Below, in pieces: positions 24,411 to 30,338 of a stretch of 30,338 bases of DNA; positions within the stretch are counted from its first letter, which is position 1; each line of letters opens with the position of its first letter. Origin of the DNA: a virus; IMG/VR virus record IMGVR_UViG_3300017744_000088, positions 1 to 30,338 of that record; one strand, given 5' to 3'. A program made the position numbers and the translations under genes. Below the pieces are notes generated by a model. It did no database searches, was not told the DNA's origin, and was given only the letters and a program-made list of their open reading frames with translations.

Positions 24411-24665
24411 CTAGGAGTCTTTATCTCCTGTTTTACCTTTTATTGCTTCTTTAGCTGCTTCTACAACTTCGTCTGGTACTCCACCTTCATTTATTATTTC
24501 TGGTGTATCATCTTTCCCTCTAAGGTACATTAGTACACCTTGTAGGTTTTGTACTTGTCCGACTAATTGTTCTCTGTGTGCATTTACTTTGTTTAGTTCA
24601 TCGACTAAAGCTTCCATTTTTTCAGTAACTGCTTTTAAATCGTTTTGTACATCTATCTCTGCCAT
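24411..24665 (-). CDS. Small coiled-coil protein
   Basis: An 84-residue acidic protein. Residues about 5-48 form a heptad-patterned helix (VTEKMEALVDELNKVNAHREQLVGQVQNLQGVLMYLRG), followed by an acidic linker and a second short helix (DEVVEAAKEAIKGK). It may trimerise or act as an assembly partner of the neighbouring neck or fibre proteins. No family is recognised. A strong AGGAG precedes the ATG at 24665, and a candidate promoter and short hairpin lie in the leader. Confidence 0.6.
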   Translation of the reverse strand: MAEIDVQNDLKAVTEKMEALVDELNKVNAHREQLVGQVQNLQGVLMYLRGKDDTPEIINEGGVPDEVVEAAKEAIKGKTGDKDS

Positions 24666-24690
24666 GTTTCTTTTCTCCTATATTCTTTAT

Positions 24691-24705
24691 CCCTTTTTAT
24701 AAGGG
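24691..24705 (-). other. Short hairpin in leader of the coiled-coil gene
   Basis: CCCTT and AAGGG flank a five-base loop between the candidate promoter at 24711 and the ATG at 24665. On the minus strand it is not followed by a T-run, so it is more likely a leader structure than a terminator. Confidence 0.3.
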
Positions 24706-24710
24706 TCTTT

Positions 24711-24723
24711 ATTATTATACTAG
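24711..24723 (-). promoter_or_regulatory. AGTATAATAA candidate promoter before the coiled-coil gene
   Basis: The minus strand reads CTAGTATAATAAT just after the stop of the small duplicated gene and about 48 bp before the next start. The same arrangement follows the other copy of the small gene. No -35 hexamer is visible. Confidence 0.4.
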
Positions 24724-24729
24724 ATTTTA

Positions 24730-25020
24730 TTAACTATCTATACTGTCATCCCAGTCACTTCTTTTAGTCCAAGTACCACTATCGTAGTCATACTTGTCCC
24801 CATAGTAAGCTGATGGAACATTAGTTACACTTTCGACTATAGTAGAGTTACCACTATGTAAGTCACCAATTATTAACTCTGGTGGGTCTCCTACTGTTAT
24901 TTCTGTAGATGTAACAGTTAATGTTTTATCATCTGGATAAACATATTTTACTCGTTTACTTTCGTCTGATGCATAACCATTAGATGTTGTCCATCCTGAT
25001 GAAATTATTATTTTACTCAT
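24730..25020 (-). CDS. Small fibre-associated protein, intact copy
   Basis: A 96-residue protein directly following the 939-residue fibre-like gene. It starts MSKIIISSGWTTSNGYA, has a beta-rich middle (DDKTLTVTSTEITVGDPPELIIGDLHSGNSTIV) and an aromatic, acidic end (YGDKYDYDSGTWTKRSDWDDSIDS). The function is unknown; by position it could be a fibre cap, decoration or assembly factor. A near-identical copy follows the second fibre gene at 27897-28187, but that one has TAG where this one has the TGG codon for Trp in GTWTK (24769-24771). The ATG has AGGAG. Confidence 0.7.
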   Translation of the reverse strand: MSKIIISSGWTTSNGYASDESKRVKYVYPDDKTLTVTSTEITVGDPPELIIGDLHSGNSTIVESVTNVPSAYYGDKYDYDSGTWTKRSDWDDSIDS

Positions 25021-25042
25021 TTGTTTTCTCCTATTCTATTCT

Positions 25043-27862
25043 TTATATTCGTGGTGCATTAATTAATACAGTTGTGGCTGTTAGTGCTTTACCTACATGT
25101 ACTGTTCCAACAGTTGTTGTTAAAGCTCCTCCGTCTGATATATACAAATGGCTTCCTATTGTTAAGGAACTTTGCCCTGTACCAATACCACCTGTAGTTG
25201 TCACTGTGCCTGTGGCTCCATCTGAAATTGCCGAATTAGCAATCCCAATAAAGCTACCAGCATTGTCAGCTACTACTGGTAATATCCCAAGCGTTCCTAA
25301 TGTACCTGTTTGAGGATTAAATGCTATAAAACTTTTGTTTGAATTAGTATCATAACAAGATGTTATATAGTTTATGTATCCACCACCGGTATCCCCATTT
25401 TCTGGTGCTACCATTGCAACAGCACCTACAACAAATTCTGCACTACTACCTGTACCAGATATTTCTCCCGTTGTAGTTATTACTCCACTATAACCATGAA
25501 CTATAACAAATTTAGCGGCATCTGGGTTATAATGCCCATGAAAATACAGCCCATATTCCATGTCTGCTGGTAAGTTTTCGTTACCATGCAATGAGCGTGT
25601 ACCCGCTGTTATAGAACCTGAAGCACTAGTAAAGGGTATAAACTCTGCTCCCCCTGCATATCCTTGACAAGCCATAAGATTTATATTTTTAACTGGGTCG
25701 TGCATAACCCTCATTGGTTGTGCCCCACCTATTTGTACACTGTTTAATGCCACGGCTGTCCCTGCTGTTAAAGTACCATTCCCACCGCCATCAGGGTCAA
25801 AAGATATAGATACTGCATAAGGATAGTTACTGTTTTGTGTATCCCTATAAACAACCATAGCTCTTTCATCATTATCGTCAAAACAGATACCCACACCATT
25901 GTCTCCACTTACATCATGTGCGTATAGTTGGGTATTAGAAGTAAATAAGTTAATATCATTGTCACTAGCACCTCTTATATTAACAGCTTTCATGTAAAGT
26001 TGATTAGAGTTATCTGCGTCTTCAAAAACAATAATAGCTCTGTTGTGAGTTGAGTCAAAACAAACAGCAGCATTTCTTTGTGAATTGTCTATTCCTTGAG
26101 CACCACCTATTGTCATTGTGTTTGAAGCTGCATCATTTACTGTAAAAGTTACGGACCTTAGACCGTTAGTTGTAGTATATACCCACAAAAATCTATCAAC
26201 ATTAGTATCGTATATTATCTCTCTTGCTGGTTGATAATTTATTGCTGAACTTTCAGCTACAACAGGAGTACCAAATGATAGTGTATGATTAGCAGCACTT
26301 GTTATATGCCCAAGTGCTAGGGTTGCGTAACTACTATTACTTCCGTCTCTATAACCAACGGCAATTTTATTATTATCTGGGTCAAATCCTGAAGAAATGT
26401 AAATAGAGTTACCACCACCCGGCTCGATTCTAGTAGCTCCCGGAGATGAAAACGTATTAAAGTCTAATCCAGCTTGAAGTGCTGCAGCGGTTTTTATTTT
26501 TCCATCTGATTCTAAAGCTACCAAATCACCTGCAGAAATTGCTCCATCAGCTACAGCGTCAAAAGAACTACCACCACTACCAATATATGTGCTTAAATCA
26601 GAAGCAGGTATTTGCTTAGTTGTTGAACCATCAATTACAATAAATGCATCTGCATCGGCAAGAGTAATTGAAGAAGTAGATTTAGCAGAACCATCTAAAA
26701 GATTTAATTCTGCCGCAGTTGAACCTACATTAGTACCACCAATATCTAAAGTTGTAACTGATAACTCACCAGCAACGGTAACAATGCTACCACTTGCTGT
26801 AAGTGTAAGTAAATCTTCGTCTCCAACAGGTCCTATAGTACCAGTGGTTTTTATAACAAGCCCACCATCGTCTATAGTTAGTATATCTGTACCATCTATG
26901 TCGAACACCATCTTTCCATGGTCACCAGTTCCTGATGCAGTAGCACTAGAGAAATGAACCTCTTCTGCTGTTTTGTTACTCCCACCATTAAGTACTTCTA
27001 TCTTCAAAGCTTCTGTAGCACTTGTCCCAATACTAAGTGATGTATCTGCATTGTTAGCATCGTGAAATAAGGTTACATCACTAAATGTCATTGCTAATGC
27101 ATTCGAAACAGCACCAATTGTTGTAAGTCCTGCTAGAGTTGTTACATTAGGTTGTGACGCAGTTGTTATAGTTGCTGCTAAACCACTATCATCTATTGTA
27201 ACAATATCGCTTCCGTCTACATCAAAAACCATTTTACCATGATTTGATGTTCCTGACGCTGTAGCGGTACTAAAGTGTACTTCTTCAGCGGTCTTATTAC
27301 TGCCCCCATTTAATACTTGTATAATAAGAGATTCGGCAGCTGATGTACCTAAAGATAATTTTACGTCAGCATTGTTTGCATCTCTATAAAATTCTAAGTC
27401 AGCGTTTGTTGTTAGCTTACCGGCTGCATGAGTTACAGTTACGTTCCCATTATTGAAATTTAAAACTCCTCCAGAAGCAATAAATAAATCAGACCACATA
27501 AGGCTAGTTGTACCTAGGGCAGTTCCATCGCTAGTTCCGGGAGAAAGACTATTTTCAGCTAACTCTACTTCTTTTGCATTATTAGCATAGAAGTTTATTT
27601 TGTTAGTATCTTCAAAGTCTATTTTTGTTTCGTTGTCTTCACCAATTTTTATATCTGCGACTAATAAAGAAGTTATACCTGTTTGGGCTGCATCAATATT
27701 TAATGTATTTGTAGATAAAGTTACACCTGTCCCCGCTGTAAAAGCAGTTTTAGATATAGCAATAGCTGCAGATGCATTAATATCTGCGTCTACAATGGCA
27801 CCATCTAAGATACCAGCTGACGATACACTAGCCGCTGACGGCTCTGAACCAACAAATCCCAT
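25043..27862 (-). CDS. Fibre-like protein 1 with putative seven-bladed propeller
   Basis: A 939-residue structural protein. The N-terminus has fibre-type repeats (DGAIVDADINASAAIAISKTAF), and two copies of an approximately 85-residue repeat lie at about 150-235 and 260-345 (core NGGSNKTAEEVHFSxATASG then HGKMVFDxDG). From about 490 to 857 seven repeats share FDxxxNKxxVVYxDxxNSxY-like blades, suggesting a seven-bladed beta-propeller. The ends before and after it (DGAISAGDLVALESDGKI and IGIANSAISDGATG, GKALTATTVLIN) look like halves of one beta domain enclosing it. It is a paralogue of the gene at 28197. Location between neck genes and (presumably) capsid genes suggests a head-associated fibre or a misplaced tail fibre. 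The ATG has AGGAGG. Confidence 0.75.
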   Translation of the reverse strand: MGFVGSEPSAASVSSAGILDGAIVDADINASAAIAISKTAFTAGTGVTLSTNTLNIDAAQTGITSLLVADIKIGEDNETKIDFEDTNKINFYANNAKEVELAENSLSPGTSDGTALGTTSLMWSDLFIASGGVLNFNNGNVTVTHAAGKLTTNADLEFYRDANNADVKLSLGTSAAESLIIQVLNGGSNKTAEEVHFSTATASGTSNHGKMVFDVDGSDIVTIDDSGLAATITTASQPNVTTLAGLTTIGAVSNALAMTFSDVTLFHDANNADTSLSIGTSATEALKIEVLNGGSNKTAEEVHFSSATASGTGDHGKMVFDIDGTDILTIDDGGLVIKTTGTIGPVGDEDLLTLTASGSIVTVAGELSVTTLDIGGTNVGSTAAELNLLDGSAKSTSSITLADADAFIVIDGSTTKQIPASDLSTYIGSGGSSFDAVADGAISAGDLVALESDGKIKTAAALQAGLDFNTFSSPGATRIEPGGGNSIYISSGFDPDNNKIAVGYRDGSNSSYATLALGHITSAANHTLSFGTPVVAESSAINYQPAREIIYDTNVDRFLWVYTTTNGLRSVTFTVNDAASNTMTIGGAQGIDNSQRNAAVCFDSTHNRAIIVFEDADNSNQLYMKAVNIRGASDNDINLFTSNTQLYAHDVSGDNGVGICFDDNDERAMVVYRDTQNSNYPYAVSISFDPDGGGNGTLTAGTAVALNSVQIGGAQPMRVMHDPVKNINLMACQGYAGGAEFIPFTSASGSITAGTRSLHGNENLPADMEYGLYFHGHYNPDAAKFVIVHGYSGVITTTGEISGTGSSAEFVVGAVAMVAPENGDTGGGYINYITSCYDTNSNKSFIAFNPQTGTLGTLGILPVVADNAGSFIGIANSAISDGATGTVTTTGGIGTGQSSLTIGSHLYISDGGALTTTVGTVHVGKALTATTVLINAPRI

Positions 27863-27880
27863 TAGTTTATTCCTCCTTTG

Positions 27881-27892
27881 TTATTATACTCA
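27881..27892 (-). promoter_or_regulatory. AGTATAATAA candidate promoter before fibre-like gene 1
   Basis: The minus strand reads GAGTATAATAAC about 20 bp before the fibre ATG and immediately after the small-gene copy. If used, the leader would be very short, with the AGGAGG close to the transcript start. Confidence 0.4.
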
Positions 27893-27896
27893 TTTT

Positions 27897-28187
27897 TTAA
27901 CTATCTATACTGTCATCCCAGTCACTTCTTTTAGTCTAAGTACCACTATCGTAGTCATACTTGTCCCCAAAGTAAGCTGATGGAACATTAGTTACACTCT
28001 CGACTATAGTAGAGTTACCACTATGTAAGTCTCCAATTATTAACTCTGGTGGGTCTCCTACTGTTATTTGTTCAGATGTAACAGTTAATGTTTTATCATC
28101 TGGATAAACATATTTCACTCGTTTGCTTTGGTCTGTTGCATAACCATTAGATGTTGTCCATCCTGATGAAATTATTATTTTACTCAT
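27897..28187 (-). repeat. Second copy of the small-gene region (compare 24730-25020)
   Basis: About 290 bp match 24730-25020 with roughly a dozen differences counted by eye. Similarity continues past the stop into the AGTATAATAA element that follows both copies, so the duplicated block includes gene and downstream signal. Confidence 0.85.
27936..28187 (-). CDS. Small fibre-associated protein, copy truncated by an amber codon
   Basis: This 83-residue frame is nearly identical to the 96-residue protein at 24730-25020. It stops at a TAG (27936-27938) in place of the TGG codon for Trp in GTWTK. The 12 codons after the TAG, through TKRSDWDDSIDS and TAA at 27897, are still present and unchanged in sequence, so the change is recent, a sequencing or population variant, or the amber is read through. 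The protein core is retained and might still fold. It follows fibre-like protein 2 by 9 bp, with AGGAG before the ATG. Confidence 0.65.
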   Translation of the reverse strand: MSKIIISSGWTTSNGYATDQSKRVKYVYPDDKTLTVTSEQITVGDPPELIIGDLHSGNSTIVESVTNVPSAYFGDKYDYDSGT

Positions 28188-28196
28188 TTACTTCTC

Positions 28197-30338
28197 CTAT
28201 TGCTTGACTGGTGCATTTACTAGTATTGTAGTTGCTGATAAAGCTCTACCGACTGGGGTTCCACCTGAAGTTGTTACTAAAGCTCCCCCAGAATCAATAT
28301 AGTACTGAGAGCCAACAGTTAAACTACTTTGGTTTGTTCCTATTCCTCCACTTGTTACTGTACCCGTAGCATCATTAGAAATTGCTGAATTTGCAATACC
28401 TATGAACTTTCCACAATTGTAAGGAACTGTTGGTAAGGTGGCATACATAGCCTTCTCTGCAGTATTTGCAAAATAAAAAATAGCGTGTTTATTAGAGTTC
28501 GTATCGTAAGCAGCTGACATATAGGTAATATACCCACCATTAGTCTCGCCATTTTTTGGAACATAAGCAATTGTATCATCTACAGTATACGTTGCACTAC
28601 TTCCGGTTCCGGAAATGTCACCTGTTTGAACTATCATACCACTATAAGAATTAAAAACAACTATTCTTTCAAAATCTGGATTATAGTTTGCAAATGTGGG
28701 ACTTCCAAGTTCATGTCCTAAAGCAGCAACAGCGGTTTCTGTAAACATAGTTCCGGCTGTTATTGTTCCTGAAGAACTTGTAAATGGCATGTATAACAGA
28801 TTTGTTCCACCTGAATTTCTAGTAACAAATAAATTAATGTTCTTAGCTGCATGATGTACAAGACTACCATGATAACCAGCATTTAGTGTTACGGTGTTTA
28901 AAACTACCGCAGTACCCACAGTAAGTGAATTATCAGAATTATCTACTGTTAAAGCCACGGCTGTTGGGCGACGACTATTACTAGCATCCCCATAAACAAA
29001 CATTACTTTGTTATCATTAGAATCAAAACACATACCTAGTACAATTGTATCTGCATCATCAGCGTCTGTAACAGCCGCAACTGAACCTATACTTTGTATA
29101 TCATTGTCACTGCTCCCCCTTACGGTAAATGCAACAGCGTTAAAATGATTGCTGTCTCCCTCATCTTCAAACACCATAACCATTCGGTTTGCATTTGAGT
29201 CAAAGACAATTGAGAAAGCTCGGTCAGAAGAATCTTCAAGTGTTTGTTGACTTCCTGCAGTAATTGTATTAGAGGCTGCATCATTTACAGTGCATACTTT
29301 AGCATATATCTTGCCGTCGCCAGTTTGATAAGGCACTACAAATCTATCTACACTTGTATCATAAGGAATATTTGCTCCTGTTATAACGTTATATCCTGTA
29401 CCACCACTACTTAAGACTACCGGAGTTCCGAAAGACATTGTATGAGCAGCTGCATCACTTATATGACCCATTGCCATAGTTGGGTAGTTACTATTGTCAG
29501 CGTCTCTGTAAGCTACAATAAATTTATTATTATCTGGGTCAAAACCGATAGAAGAATAATAACCATCATCATTAGCATCAACTGTTGTACCCGAGTTAGA
29601 TGCAAACCCAGCCCAAGCTTTACCTTCTTGGATACCTTGAGCTTTTTCTATATCACCATCAGCTCTAATAGCTACTAGGTCACCAGCTGAAATAGCACCA
29701 TTTGCTGTTGCTGTAAACTCAACTCCTCCACCTCCAGCATCTTCCCAAGCTGGAGCTGTTCCTGCACCAGTAGAGGTTAGTACTTGACCATCTGAACCAT
29801 AATTAGCACCACCAATTCCAATTTCTCCTTGTGAAGTAAATCTAAATTTTTCTGTGGCGGCTTCAGAATGTCCTGTTTTGAATACTAAGTCTGTTGCATT
29901 GACAGAAGCACTAAATGTTCCTTGTGCTACTGCTTCAATACCAGCTGCTACTGTAATAGCATCTGTACCATCAGCTTCGTGTGGTGCTTGAAATTCAATC
30001 TTTCCAAGAACATCGTTTGCATTAATATCTGTAAGAGATGTTGCAAGTAATAATTTTCCTGTACTTGTCGTAGCATCTGCAGACGCACCCATTATTCTTA
30101 GTTGGTCTGCTGACTCATCCCATTCCATATAAGCTCCGGATGAAGCTCCAAAAAACTTCACATCATGTCCTGTATCATTAACACCTATAGTAAGCGTACC
30201 TACCATTGAAGTGTTCCCAGTAACATCTAGACTAGCCGTAACGTCTAATTGGTCTGCGGATTCGTCCCATTCCATATATTTGCCAGATGTAGCTCCGAAG
30301 AATTTTACATCATGACCAGTGTCGTCTACACCTACAGT
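28197..30338 (-). CDS. Fibre-like protein 2 with putative seven-bladed propeller (5' end outside window)
   Basis: The frame is open to the right edge, so the N-terminus is missing; 713 codons are visible. It begins with a tandem repeat of about 49 residues (GHDVKFFGAxSGxYMEWDESADQL, two copies visible), a modular shaft-like sequence. After a glycine linker it shares the whole C-terminal part with fibre-like protein 1: DGDIEKA-type lead, seven blade-like repeats (for example IGFDPDNNKFIVAYRDADNS and MCFDSNDNKVMFVYGDASNS) and the closing IGIANSAISNDATG / VGRALSATTILVN domain. The N-terminal parts of the two paralogues differ. Likely a receptor- or surface-binding fibre; head or tail location is not settled. 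Confidence 0.75.
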   Translation of the reverse strand, partial: TVGVDDTGHDVKFFGATSGKYMEWDESADQLDVTASLDVTGNTSMVGTLTIGVNDTGHDVKFFGASSGAYMEWDESADQLRIMGASADATTSTGKLLLATSLTDINANDVLGKIEFQAPHEADGTDAITVAAGIEAVAQGTFSASVNATDLVFKTGHSEAATEKFRFTSQGEIGIGGANYGSDGQVLTSTGAGTAPAWEDAGGGGVEFTATANGAISAGDLVAIRADGDIEKAQGIQEGKAWAGFASNSGTTVDANDDGYYSSIGFDPDNNKFIVAYRDADNSNYPTMAMGHISDAAAHTMSFGTPVVLSSGGTGYNVITGANIPYDTSVDRFVVPYQTGDGKIYAKVCTVNDAASNTITAGSQQTLEDSSDRAFSIVFDSNANRMVMVFEDEGDSNHFNAVAFTVRGSSDNDIQSIGSVAAVTDADDADTIVLGMCFDSNDNKVMFVYGDASNSRRPTAVALTVDNSDNSLTVGTAVVLNTVTLNAGYHGSLVHHAAKNINLFVTRNSGGTNLLYMPFTSSSGTITAGTMFTETAVAALGHELGSPTFANYNPDFERIVVFNSYSGMIVQTGDISGTGSSATYTVDDTIAYVPKNGETNGGYITYMSAAYDTNSNKHAIFYFANTAEKAMYATLPTVPYNCGKFIGIANSAISNDATGTVTSGGIGTNQSSLTVGSQYYIDSGGALVTTSGGTPVGRALSATTILVNAPVKQ

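Noticed and set aside
24691-24705. Rho-independent terminator
   Set aside because: The stem has only five pairs. The T-rich run follows it on the plus strand, where there are no genes; on the coding strand it sits in a leader.
27936-28187. Reassignment of TAG to sense across the phage
   Set aside because: TAG is used as the terminal codon of several intact genes in the window (G-like, RecA-like, RuvC-like), so general recoding is not supported.
1-30338. Integrase, repressor or attachment site indicating a temperate phage
   Set aside because: None was found on either strand; the absence applies only to this window.
1-30338. tRNA genes or CRISPR arrays
   Set aside because: No cloverleaf-like stretch or regularly spaced repeat was noticed; intergenic gaps are too short for most such features. 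A dedicated scan was not possible.

Overview
The window is a segment of an AT-rich tailed-phage genome in which every supported gene lies on the minus strand, so transcription runs from right to left. Genes are tightly packed, with many 1-50 bp overlaps and mostly strong AGGAG-type ribosome binding sites. It encodes a sigma-factor-like protein, which points to a bacterial host. A terminase, a tape measure protein and a tail chaperone pair with a probable frameshift, together with the absence of any recognised sheath gene, point to a siphovirus-like particle. AT-rich marine environmental phages are the best general match from memory, but the host cannot be named from the sequence. No integrase, repressor, lysin, holin, portal, capsid, tRNA or CRISPR was recognised. 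The two termini of the window cut genes, so it is part of a larger, probably circularly permuted, genome.

Right third (about 18.0-30.3 kb), read in transcription order: two paralogous fibre-like proteins, each followed by a copy of the same small gene (one copy carries an in-frame amber codon); a coiled-coil protein; a neck/adaptor protein; a probable tail terminator; a large major tail protein; the G/GT tail chaperone pair with an A AAA AAA slippery site; a tape measure protein of 494 residues; and a distal tail protein.

Middle (about 12-18 kb): a 1632-residue tail-tip hub/fibre ending in an S74-type intramolecular chaperone, then a small protein, a helix-turn-helix/zinc protein and a sigma-like factor. 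A recurring AGTATAATAA-like motif occupies the larger intergenic gaps of the structural module, and variant copies lie ahead of the sigma-like gene.

Left (about 0-12 kb): a replication and recombination module. It holds a DnaB-like helicase, a small unknown protein, a DnaG-like primase, a probable single-stranded-DNA-binding protein with an acidic tail, a family A DNA polymerase, a cysteine-rich insert gene bracketed by near-direct repeats, a DUF3310 protein, three different PD-(D/E)XK-type nucleases, a MazG-like protein, a RecA/UvsX-like recombinase, a coiled-coil protein and a RuvC-like resolvase. The module ends with an unknown protein and the terminase small and large subunits. Recombination, replication and packaging genes therefore form one continuous co-directional series feeding DNA to the terminase.
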